Assembly: GCA_025059045.1 (NCBI GenBank)
Contig: JANXEA010000018.1
Coordinates: 1-37,071 of the forward strand
Length of the DNA stretch: 37,071 bases
From: Candidatus Bathyarchaeota archaeon
GTDB lineage: Archaea > Thermoproteota > Bathyarchaeia > Bathyarchaeales > DTEX01
Direction: 5' to 3'
Notes under the pieces: model-generated
What the model was told of the DNA's origin: nothing
Seen by the model: the letters and a program-made list of their open reading frames with translations, nothing else
Database searches by the model: none
Part shown: positions 25,236 through 33,934 of the stretch, piece after piece
How the letters are laid out: each line of letters starts with the position of its first letter
Position numbering within the stretch: position 1 is the stretch's first letter
Position numbers and translations under genes: made by a program

Positions 25236-26387
25236 ATGAGCGCCATCGAAGAGCTAGAGCAGTTTGCGGTGAAGCATGCCCAAGAGGCTGTGGCGCTAGA
25301 CAGGCAGGGAAAGAGAGATCAGGCAATTATCGCTTACCAAAAGGCTATCGACTGTCTACTCAAACTTGTCAGCATCTATCCAAACCATAATTTGAGCAGA
25401 ATTTACATACAAAGGGCGGAGATATATAGGTCAAGAGTTCAGTATCTGCAGGAATATGGTCTCGTCAAATCGTCTAAAGAAGAAAGAGTCAGCTACGAAT
25501 CCATAGAGGCAACACATAATGATGAGCTTGAAGATCTGATCATAAAGGAGCCTCCAAATGTCAAGTTGGACGAGGTCGTCGGTCTCGAGGATGCAAAGAG
25601 AACAATAATGGAAACTATCGTCTACCCCTCAATTGATCCCAAAATTTTCCCTTTAGGCTGGCCAAAGGGCATCCTTTTTTTCGGTCCCCCGGGATGTGGC
25701 AAAACACTCCTCGCCGCAGCCGTTGCTAACGAGATCAAGGCAACCTTCATTTCGGTGGACGCTGCATCAATAATGTCTAAATGGTTAGGTGAGGCTGAAA
25801 AGAATGTTGCAAGGGTCTTCAGGATGGCGAGGAAAGCAGCTGCCAGTTCCCCTGCAATAATATTCATTGATGAAGTAGACTCTCTTATGGGGACCCATCG
25901 TCTTGAAGTCGGCGGCGAAACTAGGATGAGGAACCAGTTTCTGAAAGAGATGGATGGCATAATTGACAAAAATAACCACATTAGGGTCTATGTTATCGGA
26001 TCAACCAATAAGCCTTGGACGCTAGACTCAGCCTTCATAAGACGCTTCCAGAAAAGAATATATGTTCCTCCCCCAGATTTTAGCAGTCGCCTCAGAATGT
26101 TCAAGCTTTACACGGGCTACCTGAGGATATCTCGTGACGTTAATCTCGAAGAGTTGGCGATGCGGACCGAAGGTTTTTCCGGAAGCGACATAATGGACAT
26201 CTGCCAATCAGCTCAGCTTAAGGTTAATAGCGAACTATTCGAATCTGGAATGCCTAAGGAAAACATGCAACCTAGGGAGATTACCATGGCCGACTTTCTT
26301 AGAATAATCGAGAAGAGAAAGCCAAGCATAAGCAAAGAATTGCTTTCATTATATGAGAAGTGGTATAATGAATTTGGAGCACTTTAG
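25236..26387 (+). CDS. cdvC: Cell division ATPase CdvC (Vps4-like AAA)
   Basis: AAA ATPase that disassembles and remodels ESCRT-III filaments. The protein has about 383 residues. An N-terminal MIT domain (about 5-75, helices with the QAIIAYQKAIDCLLKL pattern) binds the MIM2 tails of the two ESCRT-III proteins encoded upstream. The AAA core shows Walker A GPPGCGKTLL, Walker B IIFIDEVDSL, sensor 1 VIGSTNKPW, and the arginine pair in FIRRFQKRIYVP. The second region EGFSGSDIMDIC is the Vps4 signature. A GTG at 25227 overlaps the cdvB stop by 4 nt; ATG 25236 gives a cleaner start, and either implies translational coupling to cdvB. Last gene of the unit. Confidence 0.93.
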   Translation: MSAIEELEQFAVKHAQEAVALDRQGKRDQAIIAYQKAIDCLLKLVSIYPNHNLSRIYIQRAEIYRSRVQYLQEYGLVKSSKEERVSYESIEATHNDELEDLIIKEPPNVKLDEVVGLEDAKRTIMETIVYPSIDPKIFPLGWPKGILFFGPPGCGKTLLAAAVANEIKATFISVDAASIMSKWLGEAEKNVARVFRMARKAAASSPAIIFIDEVDSLMGTHRLEVGGETRMRNQFLKEMDGIIDKNNHIRVYVIGSTNKPWTLDSAFIRRFQKRIYVPPPDFSSRLRMFKLYTGYLRISRDVNLEELAMRTEGFSGSDIMDICQSAQLKVNSELFESGMPKENMQPREITMADFLRIIEKRKPSISKELLSLYEKWYNEFGAL

Positions 26388-26409
26388 AATGTAGTGGCTT
26401 CGCAATCGA

Positions 26410-26416
26410 TTTTTTT
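26410..26416 (+). terminator. Oligo-T terminator after the Cdv cluster
   Basis: Seven consecutive T residues lie 22 nt after the cdvC stop codon, on the coding strand. Archaeal RNA polymerase ends at such T-runs without a hairpin. It separates cdvC from trpS. Confidence 0.5.
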
Positions 26417-26509
26417 CTCAGCATAATCTTTTAAGACCTAGACTGAACGCACCGATAACGTTAATAGGGATTAACCTTCTGTTTGAATCGTCTAGTAGGG
26501 ATCGGCAAA

Positions 26510-27640
26510 ATGGTTAAGAACGATGAAGAGATGATTGTGACCCCATGGACGGTTTCTGGGAGAATAGACTACAGTAGGTTGATTGAGGAATTCGGTACAC
26601 AGCCGATAACCGAAGAGCTACTGAAAAGAATTGAGAAGCATACCGGCGATCTCCATCTGCAGCTAAGAAGAGGCATCTTCTTCTCCCACAGAGATCTAGA
26701 TTGGATACTTGACATGTATGAGTCAGGGTTAAAGTTCTACCTCTATACAGGAAGAGGACCATCAGGGCCAGTTCATATCGGTCATATGGTTCCATGGATA
26801 TTCACGAAATATCTCCAAGAAAAGTTTGATGTGAAGCTCCTCTTCCAAATGACTGATGATGAAAAGTTCCTATTTCACCCCGAATTCGAGCTCAGTGACA
26901 CCACAAGATTCGCATACGATAATGCCTTAGACGTCATCGCCATCGGATTCGACCCCGAAAAAACGAAGATAATAATGGACGTTAAGGACTCAGGATTATT
27001 ATACAAGTTAGCAGTTCAGATTGCTAAGCGGGTCACATTTTCTACGGTGAAAGCCACTTTCGGGTTTACCGAGAGTTCAAATATTGGTCTCATCTTCTTT
27101 CCCGCTATCCAGGCTGCGCCAGCATTCCTCGAGTCCGAATTATCTGGAAGAAATACTCCCTGTCTAATACCTGCGGCGATCGATCAAGATCCATACTGGC
27201 GTGTCACTAGAGATGTCGCACCAAAATTGGGTTACTTCAAACCAGCTCAGATCCACTCAAAATTTCTGCCGGGTCTAGGTAAAGGCGGGAAAATGTCGGC
27301 CTCCATGCCTGAAACATGCATATTCGCCACCGACACTCCTGAGGCAGCGCAACATAAGCTCTGGAATGCATTTACAGGAGGAAAACCAACGGTGGAGGAG
27401 CAGAGAAAGCATGGCGGAGACCCCTTCATCTGTCCAATATACTATTATGACTACTACCTCTTCGAGGAAGATGACAAAAAACTGGAAGAAACATGCTTGA
27501 GATGCCGAAATGGCGACCTCCTCTGCGGAGAACATAAAATGGCACTCGCGGAGAAAGTGAAAAAATTCCTAAAAGAACATCAGAAAAAAAGAGAAAAAGC
27601 AAAAGATGAGCTTAACGAATTCCTATTCAATAACGATTAA
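26510..27640 (+). CDS. trpS: Tryptophanyl-tRNA synthetase
   Basis: Charges tRNA-Trp with tryptophan. The 376-residue class I enzyme carries the HIGH motif (GPVHIGHMVPW) and the KMSKS equivalent KMSAS (in GKGGKMSASMPE). The N-terminal IVTPWTVSGRIDYSRLIEEF is typical of the archaeal/eukaryotic type. The middle YTGRGPSGPVHIG and LLFQMTDDEKFLF segments also fit. The C-terminus ends in a Lys/Glu-rich helix after an anticodon-binding part with CLRCRNGDLLCGEH, a four-residue metal-ligand set like that seen in some archaeal TrpRS. The frame opens with TTG 26483; ATG 26510 is chosen for its AGGGAT site 8 nt upstream and fit to homologues. Confidence 0.95.
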   Translation: MVKNDEEMIVTPWTVSGRIDYSRLIEEFGTQPITEELLKRIEKHTGDLHLQLRRGIFFSHRDLDWILDMYESGLKFYLYTGRGPSGPVHIGHMVPWIFTKYLQEKFDVKLLFQMTDDEKFLFHPEFELSDTTRFAYDNALDVIAIGFDPEKTKIIMDVKDSGLLYKLAVQIAKRVTFSTVKATFGFTESSNIGLIFFPAIQAAPAFLESELSGRNTPCLIPAAIDQDPYWRVTRDVAPKLGYFKPAQIHSKFLPGLGKGGKMSASMPETCIFATDTPEAAQHKLWNAFTGGKPTVEEQRKHGGDPFICPIYYYDYYLFEEDDKKLEETCLRCRNGDLLCGEHKMALAEKVKKFLKEHQKKREKAKDELNEFLFNND

Positions 27641-27718
27641 GTAAATATGTGCGACGATGAGATTAAATGATTAAAAAAATTAAGCGGAAGATTTTCACAA
27701 TATAAAATTAGAAGAAAA

Positions 27719-27794
27719 AGCCCGGTGGTGTAGCGGACAAGCATAGCGGGCTTTGGACCCGCCGACGAGAGTTCGAATCTCTCCCGGGCTACCA
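27719..27794 (+). tRNA. tRNA-Gln, anticodon TTG
   Basis: A full cloverleaf can be drawn. The 7-bp acceptor stem pairs AGCCCGG (27719-27725) with CCGGGCT (27784-27790). The anticodon stem is GCGGG/CCCGC with loop CTTTGGA, giving anticodon TTG. The T arm is GAGAG TTCGAAT CTCTC. Base 73 is A, and CCA is encoded at 27792-27794. The first pair is A-U, which I recall marks archaeal tRNA-Gln as a substrate for the Glu-to-Gln amidotransferase GatDE. No intron is seen. It lies 78 nt after trpS on the same strand. Confidence 0.95.
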
Positions 27795-27853
27795 TTGCCA
27801 ATATCCCTCTATTTTTACGTTAAGTCATTTCCGGTTAATTGTTCGTTGCTGCT

Positions 27854-29803
27854 TTAGACGAAGAATGACGCAAGTAGACGGTTTGCAATGCCTCCTATAA
27901 TTAGTGCAAGCCCTATTTCAACTATTGTTATTATTGCTGCTCTTTTCCATCCTATCTCCTTGATGAGCGCCGCGATCGTTGATATGCATGGTATGTAGAA
28001 CATTGTCACAAGAGTAAATACAATCATTTGGAGCCTTCCGAACCCTGGCACTTCAATCAGATTAGTTGTTCCGAAAAGTGTTGCCAGCATTATAAGCGTC
28101 ATCTCTTTCCTTAGTAAGCCAAATAGGAGTGGTATTCCAGTCGAAGAAGGTAGACCCAGCCACAAAACTGTAATGGGGCTCATCATCGCTGCTATTGGTT
28201 CAAGCAAATCAAATACATCTAACATCTTTAAGAAAAGGCTTCCAATAATTATCAGGGGAAAAGCTATTTTTATGAATTCAAGCAGTCGGAACCATGTCTG
28301 CTTAAGTACTGTTCCAATGTGTGGGAACCTGAAATCGCTCATCTCCATTATTAGGGCAGTCGGTTCTCCTGGAAGTGCTTTGAATGCAAGCCTTCCTAAA
28401 AGGAATATTATGGCTAGATCGAATAGATAGAGTGACAGAACCCATTCTAATCCTATAAATCTGCCTACTAGACCTAGTATTATAACCGTCCTAGCGGCGC
28501 AGGGTACTAATGTTGTGGCGAAGACCGCTAAGATTCTCTCCCTCTCTGTCTCCATAATCCTGCATCCGAGGCAAGCTGGAACGTTGCATCCGTAGCCTAG
28601 CATTATTGGAATGAAGGCCTTTCCATGTAATCCCATCCTATGCATAATATTATCCATCAGAAATGCTATCCTACTCAGATAGCCAGAATCCTCGAGGAAG
28701 TATAATATTATATAAAAGGGAATGATGTAGGGCAACGCAATCGTGACTCCTGCCACAACTCCTTCGAATAGGCCTAAAACCAATTTACTGAGGTCGCTTC
28801 TCCCAAGGAGACTAAGTAGAAGCGGCTCCATATCATAATTATAAAATAGATTATTTAATATGTCGGAGATGAGATTGCCAAAAGCAAAGATTGAGGAGAA
28901 CATGAGAAGCATTATGGAAATCATGATCGGGTACCCTGCCACTCTATGGGTCGTGATATCGTGCATCTTCTCCCCAAACTTTGGTCTTACTGGCGGAACT
29001 ATCTTTTGCACTTCCCGTGCAATGTTGCCAGCTATCTCATATCTTTCTGCCGTTATGACGGTTGGGCATGCATGCCCATGAAGCTTCTCAATATCATTTG
29101 CAAATCTCTCAGCAGCAGCAACGATTTGCGGATTAATCCTTAATATCTCAGCCCTTATTTCATCATCGTCTTCGAGTAGTTTGATCGCCATAAATCTCGA
29201 CGGATAGTTGAGATTGATCTGTCCAATCATTTGGGAAAGCTTAATAATCCTCTCCTCAACTTCCTTTCCAAATCTGACCGCGGAATATTTGGCCGATCGT
29301 TTTTTCTCAGCAACTTCGATAGATCTTTCTAAGAGCTGAAATATGCCTAAACCTTTTGTTGCAACGGTTGGAACGACGGGTACACCTAAAAGTTCCTCCA
29401 TCCTCTCAACATTAATATGGATTCCCTTCTTTCTAGCCATGTCCACCTGGTTCAGGGCTATAACCATTGGGGTCTCGAGTTCCATTAGTTGCAATGTGAA
29501 GTAAAGGTTTCTTTCAAGCAAAGATGCGTCCAAAACATTTATTACTACATCGGGCTTCTCCACAGCGATGAACCTTCTAGTAATCTGCTCCTCAAGAGAG
29601 AAGGTTGAGAGAGAATATATGCCTGGTAAGTCAATTATGTCAATTGTGTAGCCCTTAAAATGTAAGGTTCCCTCAGCCTTCTCAACAGTCTTTCCAGGCC
29701 AGTTTCCAATGTGCTGATGTAATCCTGTAAGATGATTAAAGATTACGGATTTGCCGACATTAGCGTTACCTGCAAGCGCAATCCTCAGCTTCTTCTCAGC
29801 CAT
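27854..29803 (-). CDS. feoB: Ferrous iron transporter FeoB
   Basis: Membrane protein that imports Fe2+, driven or gated by its GTPase domain. The 649-residue product has the G domain first: G1 GNANVGKS (12-19), G2 around [13 protein letters not shown]3 [11 protein letters not shown] and G4 NQVD. The helical linker and the transmembrane core follow, with [26 protein letters not shown], a hallmark of the Feo gate, and the FeoB C-terminal segment [12 protein letters not shown]. The frame opens further upstream, but ATG 29803 has AGGAAAGG just before it and gives the normal [13 protein letters not shown] start. It overlaps feoA by 8 nt. It is the last gene of the operon with the DtxR-like regulator and feoA. 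Confidence 0.95.
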   Translation of the reverse strand: MAEKKLRIALAGNANVGKSVIFNHLTGLHQHIGNWPGKTVEKAEGTLHFKGYTIDIIDLPGIYSLSTFSLEEQITRRFIAVEKPDVVINVLDASLLERNLYFTLQLMELETPMVIALNQVDMARKKGIHINVERMEELLGVPVVPTVATKGLGIFQLLERSIEVAEKKRSAKYSAVRFGKEVEERIIKLSQMIGQINLNYPSRFMAIKLLEDDDEIRAEILRINPQIVAAAERFANDIEKLHGHACPTVITAERYEIAGNIAREVQKIVPPVRPKFGEKMHDITTHRVAGYPIMISIMLLMFSSIFAFGNLISDILNNLFYNYDMEPLLLSLLGRSDLSKLVLGLFEGVVAGVTIALPYIIPFYIILYFLEDSGYLSRIAFLMDNIMHRMGLHGKAFIPIMLGYGCNVPACLGCRIMETERERILAVFATTLVPCAARTVIILGLVGRFIGLEWVLSLYLFDLAIIFLLGRLAFKALPGEPTALIMEMSDFRFPHIGTVLKQTWFRLLEFIKIAFPLIIIGSLFLKMLDVFDLLEPIAAMMSPITVLWLGLPSSTGIPLLFGLLRKEMTLIMLATLFGTTNLIEVPGFGRLQMIVFTLVTMFYIPCISTIAALIKEIGWKRAAIITIVEIGLALIIGGIANRLLASFFV

Positions 29804-30092
29804 TCTGCCTTTCCTTCCTAACGAATACTCTTTCGGCCACGCCTCTACCAAGCGCAAGCCTAACGCCTCTTACAAGAACTTCTATCGGCCCATCCAATGG
29901 TGCTGATTTAAGGACGGTCACCTTTGTGCCTGGAGTCATACCCATATCCATAAGTCTCTTTTTGAAGCCGCGATCCATTCGCCGTGCTTCATAATCACCT
30001 ATAGAGGATATGATCCCTGTCTCTCCGTCTCTAAGCAATGTGAGAGGAACCTCTAATTCAATTGAGTTCTCGCTTTTCTTCACACTTTTCAC
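29796..30092 (-). CDS. feoA: FeoA family protein
   Basis: Small SH3-like cytoplasmic partner of FeoB, about 98 residues. The pattern VPLTLLRDGETGIISSIG, RLMDMGMTPGTKVTVLKSAP, GPIEVLVRGVRLALGRGVAE is the FeoA fold. A GTG start at 30092 overlaps the regulator's stop codon by 4 nt and has AGGTGA about 8 nt upstream, so translation is coupled; a longer frame opens at 30140 but runs inside the regulator gene. The last codons overlap feoB. FeoA is needed for FeoB activity in bacteria that have been studied; the same role is inferred here. Confidence 0.88.
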   Translation of the reverse strand: MKSVKKSENSIELEVPLTLLRDGETGIISSIGDYEARRMDRGFKKRLMDMGMTPGTKVTVLKSAPLDGPIEVLVRGVRLALGRGVAERVFVRKERQNG

Positions 30093-30769
30093 TCCAGCTT
30101 CACCTGTATGAATGAAGCCATCTCTCGGCTTAGGGCACATATTTTACCACCGACCTTCAAGGTGAGAGGACCGTTAAATGGGGCCTTTTCTAGAACCTCG
30201 AGTTTAACTCCTGGCAGAATTCCAAGCCTATCTAAGTATTCCAGAAGTTCTAGATCCTCGTTAGTTATCCTTATAATCTCTACATGCTCCCCTTCATCAA
30301 TCTCTGCTAATGGCTGAGTTTTCTCTTCTATGATTCTTCCAGATCTTAGTGGGATTGGGCTTCCATGAGGGCAAGTTCTAGGCTGCCTTAACGCGGCTTC
30401 TAGCGGGTTTATGAGATCTTCTGATATGCTATGCTCCATCCTACATGCAGCGTCATGAACCTTGTACCACTCGATATGCAGTATATCTGTCAGCAACCGT
30501 TCGACAAGTCTATGCCGTCTAACAACCTGAATTGCGATCTCAAGCCCCTTATCGGTCAATCTTACGCCTTTATACGGCTCATGTGTGATGTAACCATCCC
30601 TCTCAAGTCTCTCTACGGTATTCGTGATTGTTCCCGGAGACACGTTCAGCATCTTAACTAGGTCACTTGTTTTCGCTATTCCTTTCTCCTCCTGTATCCT
30701 GTAAATGGTCTCTAGGTACTCTTCTACGATAGGTGTTACTTCTTCCGCCATTAAATCACGACCATTCAA
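30089..30769 (-). CDS. DtxR/IdeR-type iron-dependent regulator
   Basis: Metal-sensing transcription factor of 226 residues, first gene of the iron operon. An N-terminal winged HTH (LETIYRIQEEKGIAKTSDLV to VERLERDGYI) is followed by the dimerisation and metal domain, and by a C-terminal FeoA-like SH3 domain (about 150-226, ending GKICALSREMASFIQV). Ligands match DtxR: His86 and Glu90 (RRHRLVE), and Cys109, Glu112, His113 (CRMEH). MntR proteins have Glu at the Cys position, so iron sensing is favoured. ATG 30769 fits a leaderless transcript from the TATA element upstream; ATG 30751 is the alternative. A palindrome overlaps that promoter. Confidence 0.9.
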   Translation of the reverse strand: MNGRDLMAEEVTPIVEEYLETIYRIQEEKGIAKTSDLVKMLNVSPGTITNTVERLERDGYITHEPYKGVRLTDKGLEIAIQVVRRHRLVERLLTDILHIEWYKVHDAACRMEHSISEDLINPLEAALRQPRTCPHGSPIPLRSGRIIEEKTQPLAEIDEGEHVEIIRITNEDLELLEYLDRLGILPGVKLEVLEKAPFNGPLTLKVGGKICALSREMASFIQVKLE

Positions 30770-30777
30770 AAATTTTT

Positions 30778-30793
30778 TTACGATTCATCGTAA
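30778..30793 (-). promoter_or_regulatory. Candidate iron-regulator operator
   Basis: TTACGAT and ATCGTAA form a perfect 7-bp inverted repeat with a 2-nt centre, 9 nt before the regulator's first ATG. The right arm overlaps the minus-strand TATA-like GTTTATTA (30791-30798), and the palindrome would lie between TATA box and start point. A bound dimer could block transcription. Symmetry and position are seen; the binding protein is inferred to be the DtxR-like product. Confidence 0.5.
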
Positions 30794-31014
30794 TAAACAT
30801 TTTCTTAGGCAAAGCATTTTTAGAGACGCTGACAGCTTCAATGCTAATTTTTCAATAGTTCGGAAGAATTTTGAAATGAAGAGGAAAATTTATAGATCAA
30901 CAGAGACATAGAAAATTGGCATATAACGGTCTCTCGTTTAAAACAGATGCAAATTATGTTTTCTTAGACTATACATCCGCTTTTTCTGCTTTTTTCTGAT
31001 ACAATTTTTTTGAT

Positions 31015-31029
31015 AAAAAAATTTAAATT
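31015..31029 (+). promoter_or_regulatory. Likely TATA box of nrdD-nrdG
   Basis: An A-run followed by TTTAAATT (31022-31029) lies about 80-90 nt before nrdD. Transcription would start near 31050, leaving a leader of about 60 nt that contains the hairpins described separately. Confidence 0.4.
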
Positions 31030-31041
31030 TCTGTACAGAAA
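31028..31041 (+). promoter_or_regulatory. Perfect 14-bp palindrome downstream of the nrdD TATA box
   Basis: TTTCTGTACAGAAA is its own reverse complement. It touches the end of the TATA-like element and would lie just before the start point, a typical place for an archaeal repressor site. The regulator is unknown. Confidence 0.45.
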
Positions 31042-31065
31042 ATCCATTGTCTATGACATTGTCCC

Positions 31066-31102
31066 ACGTCTACGTCACAGACGTCACCATCTAAGGTGAT
31101 GT
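31066..31102 (+). promoter_or_regulatory. nrdD leader with competing hairpins masking the SD
   Basis: ACGTCACC (31081-31088) can pair with GGTGATGT (31095-31102), an 8-bp stem with one G-U pair and a 6-nt loop that holds the AAGGTGAT ribosome-binding site of nrdD. An upstream stem, ACGTCT (31066-31071) with AGACGT (31079-31084), uses part of the same arm, so the two exclude each other. ACGTCAC also occurs at 31072-31078, offering a third pairing with the SD side. Complementarity is seen; regulation is inferred. Confidence 0.45.
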
Positions 31103-31109
31103 GAAAATA

Positions 31110-33224
31110 ATGAAGTATGTTAGAAAAAGGGATGGTAAATTAGAGCCATTCGACCAGGAACGCATAACGAATGCTATATGGAAGGCTGCAAGAGCAGTCG
31201 GCGGGACAGATAGAGAGCTTTCTAAACGGTTAAGCGATCAGGTTGTTCGGGAGCTCGAGAAGAGGTTCGGCGAGGATGGTGTTCCAACCGTAGAAGAGAT
31301 ACAGGACACGGTTGAGAAGGTTCTGATTGAGAAGGGTCATGCGAGGACGGCGAAGGCTTATATCCTATACCGAAAGCAGCATCAGGATCTAAGAGAATTA
31401 GCCGTCCTTCTCAGCTCTTCAGATCTTGTGGAACAGTATCTCGATCTTAACGATTGGTATGTACGTGAAAACTCGAATATGAGCTACTCGTTGCAAGGAT
31501 TAAACAATTATCTGACATCGAAGGTCATTGAGAAGTATTGGTCAAGCAGGGTTTATCCGCCAAATATAGCAGATGCGCATTACTCAGGCGATATTCATAT
31601 ACATAATCTCGGCGTGCTGGGTCCCTACTGTGTAGGATGGGACCTAAGGGATCTCCTATTAACAGGCTTCCGAGGTGTCCCCGGAAAGATTGAGAGTAAA
31701 CCGCCTAAGCACCTGAGGACTGCTCTAGGTCAGGTTGTCAATTTCTTCTATACTCTGCAGGGCGAGGCTGCAGGTGCCCAAGCTTTCAGCAATTTCGACA
31801 CGTATCTAGCGCCCTTTATATTCTATGATGGGCTTGACGAGAGGGAGGTTAAACAGGCCCTTCAGGAGTTCTTCTTCAACATTAACGTTCCGACACGTGT
31901 AGGCTTTCAAACACCATTCACAAATATAACGCTTGATCTTAACGTTCCGGAATTCATGAAGGACGAGCCTGTCATAATCGGCGGTCAATTGATGGATGAG
32001 GCATACGGAGACATGCAGGACGAGATGGATATTTTCAATATTGCTTTCTGTGAGATAATGGCTGAGGGAGACGCGAGGGGAAGAGTATTCACATTCCCTA
32101 TACCAACATACAACATAACGAATGAGTTCGACTGGGAATCGCCCGTGGCGGAGAAAATATTCGAGATGACTGCAAAGTATGGAACCCCATACTTCTCTAA
32201 CTTCATAAACAGTGACATGAAGCCAGAAGATGTTAGAAGCATGTGTTGCCGTCTTAGGATAGATAATAGGGAGCTGCGGAGAAGGGGAGGCGGATTCTTC
32301 GGTGCAAACCCGCTTACAGGATCTATAGGCGTAGTCACGATCAATCTTCCAAGAATCGGGTATCTTGCAGATAATGAGGACTCATTCTTTGAGAGACTGG
32401 AGCAGCTTATGATACTAGCTAAGGACAGTTTGGAGATAAAGAGGAAGGTTCTCGAAAGGTTTACAGAGAAAGGCCTATATCCATACTCAAGGTTCTATCT
32501 GAGATACGTTAAGGAGTCGACTGGAAGCTACTGGAAGAACCACTTCTCAACGATCGGCATAATTGGGATGAATGAAGCCCTGCTTAACCTCTTCGGGTAT
32601 GGAATCGCAACTGAAGAGGGAAGAGACTTCGCGGTCAAGGTCCTTAACTTTATGCGTGAAAGGTTGATGGAGTTCCAGGAAGAAACTGGGAACATGTATA
32701 ACCTTGAGGCGACGCCTGCTGAAGGAGCATCATATGGGCTTGCCCGTACGGATAAAAGAAAATACCCAGACATCGTGGTTGCTAATGAGAATTATCTCTC
32801 ATCAGGCGCTGAACCATTCTATACTAACTCAACTCAGCTCCCAGTGGATTTCACTGGAGACTTGTTTGAGGCATTGGAGCACCAAGAATGCCTACAACCA
32901 CTTTACACGGGTGGAACTGTCTTCCACATTTTCCTAGGAGAGAGGCTGTACTCATGGAGGCTTGCTGCTGAAATAGTTAAGAGGGTTGCATATACGACTC
33001 GTATACCATACTTCACGTTAACCCCCACCTTCAGCATCTGCCAGACTCACGGTTACATATCTGGAGAGCACAAGGTCTGTCCAACCTGTGGTGTAAGATG
33101 CGAAGTCTACTCCAGAGTTGTTGGGTACCTTAGACCTGTTGACCAGTGGAATGATGGTAAACAGGCTGAGTTCAGGATAAGAAAGACCTTCGACAGATCC
33201 GTAATGATGGAGATACCTGCTTAG
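31110..33224 (+). CDS. nrdD: Anaerobic ribonucleoside-triphosphate reductase
   Basis: Makes deoxyribonucleotides from NTPs with a glycyl radical, in the absence of oxygen. The 704-residue protein begins with an ATP-cone (about 1-90, VRKRDGKLEPFDQERI) for allosteric control. The barrel carries FTNITLDLNVPEF, MCCRLRID with a likely active-site Cys, and GGFFGANPLTGSIGVVTINL. The C-terminus has a zinc site (CQTHGYISG, CPTCGVRCE) and the glycyl radical motif SRVVGYLRP. GTG 31101 touches the ribosome-binding site; ATG 31110 has 9-nt spacing and is preferred. It is followed by nrdG after 16 nt. Class III reductase with no aerobic enzyme nearby supports an anaerobic life. Confidence 0.95.
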   Translation: MKYVRKRDGKLEPFDQERITNAIWKAARAVGGTDRELSKRLSDQVVRELEKRFGEDGVPTVEEIQDTVEKVLIEKGHARTAKAYILYRKQHQDLRELAVLLSSSDLVEQYLDLNDWYVRENSNMSYSLQGLNNYLTSKVIEKYWSSRVYPPNIADAHYSGDIHIHNLGVLGPYCVGWDLRDLLLTGFRGVPGKIESKPPKHLRTALGQVVNFFYTLQGEAAGAQAFSNFDTYLAPFIFYDGLDEREVKQALQEFFFNINVPTRVGFQTPFTNITLDLNVPEFMKDEPVIIGGQLMDEAYGDMQDEMDIFNIAFCEIMAEGDARGRVFTFPIPTYNITNEFDWESPVAEKIFEMTAKYGTPYFSNFINSDMKPEDVRSMCCRLRIDNRELRRRGGGFFGANPLTGSIGVVTINLPRIGYLADNEDSFFERLEQLMILAKDSLEIKRKVLERFTEKGLYPYSRFYLRYVKESTGSYWKNHFSTIGIIGMNEALLNLFGYGIATEEGRDFAVKVLNFMRERLMEFQEETGNMYNLEATPAEGASYGLARTDKRKYPDIVVANENYLSSGAEPFYTNSTQLPVDFTGDLFEALEHQECLQPLYTGGTVFHIFLGERLYSWRLAAEIVKRVAYTTRIPYFTLTPTFSICQTHGYISGEHKVCPTCGVRCEVYSRVVGYLRPVDQWNDGKQAEFRIRKTFDRSVMMEIPA

Positions 33225-33240
33225 TGAAGGATTAGGATGT

Positions 33241-33918
33241 ATGAGGTTCGGCGGTCTGCAGAAAACAAGCCTAATTGACTTTCCCGGCAGAATAAGCAGT
33301 ATACTCTTCACTGTAGGATGCAATCTCAGGTGTCCTTTCTGCTATAATTGGAGGCTTATAATTGACCCTAAGCCTCCATTCCTCTCAGAAGATGAAGCGC
33401 TGGAGATTCTTGAGTCTAGAAGGAAGTATATTGACGCCGTTGTGATAAGTGGCGGGGAGCCCACGATCAATAGTGACCTTCCAGACTTTGTTAGGAGACT
33501 AAAGGAGAGAGGTTTCTCGGTAAAGCTTGATACGAATGGCTTTCGGCCGGAAATCCTTGAGGAGTGTCTCCCAAATCTTGACTATGTCTCTCTTGACGTG
33601 AAAACGTCGAAGGATAAATACGGGATCCTAGGCGTTGAAGATGTGCAGCCGTTGTTGAGAAGCTTAGAGATCCTGAAGAAGGGAGATGTTGACTACGAGT
33701 TTAGGAACACCGTTGTTCCTAGACTTGTTGACCGAGAGGACGTTCTGAAGATGGGTGAGATGGTGAGGGGTGGTAAAAGGTTTGTCTTCCAGCAGTTTCT
33801 GCCAGAAAATGCATGGGACCATAGCTATAGAGAGATAAACCCCTACGATGAGAGCGTGATCATGCATTTTGCAGATCTAATCAGACCATACGTTGAAGAG
33901 GTCCAGCTTAGAGTCTAG
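33241..33918 (+). CDS. nrdG: Anaerobic RNR activase, radical SAM
   Basis: Radical SAM enzyme that puts the glycyl radical on NrdD. The 225-residue protein shows the [4Fe-4S] motif CNLRCPFCYN within FTVGCNLRCPFCYNW, a GGEPT motif for SAM binding (VISGGEPTINSDL), and further barrel strands VKLDTNGFRPE and YVSLDVKTSKDKYG. The start MRFGGLQKTSLIDFPGRI is the usual N-terminus of the NrdG-like pyruvate-formate-lyase-activase family in archaea. ATG 33241 lies 16 nt after nrdD, so the two are one operon. The 3' end is convergent with the glutamate-synthase-like gene. Confidence 0.92.
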   Translation: MRFGGLQKTSLIDFPGRISSILFTVGCNLRCPFCYNWRLIIDPKPPFLSEDEALEILESRRKYIDAVVISGGEPTINSDLPDFVRRLKERGFSVKLDTNGFRPEILEECLPNLDYVSLDVKTSKDKYGILGVEDVQPLLRSLEILKKGDVDYEFRNTVVPRLVDREDVLKMGEMVRGGKRFVFQQFLPENAWDHSYREINPYDESVIMHFADLIRPYVEEVQLRV

Positions 33919-33934
33919 TCTCTGAACTCAATCA

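Larger units (their letters stand above)
30794..31109. other. Divergent promoter interval of the feo and nrd operons
   Basis: About 315 bases, strongly A/T-rich, between the iron operon on the minus strand and nrdD on the plus strand. It holds the feo TATA box at its left edge and the nrdD TATA box, palindrome and leader hairpins at its right end. No gene was seen between them. Confidence 0.5.

Noticed and set aside
27698-27710. TATAAAAT before tRNA-Gln as its promoter
   Set aside because: Its centre is only about 15 nt from the mature 5' end, too close for the usual 26-nt archaeal spacing; read-through from trpS is possible.
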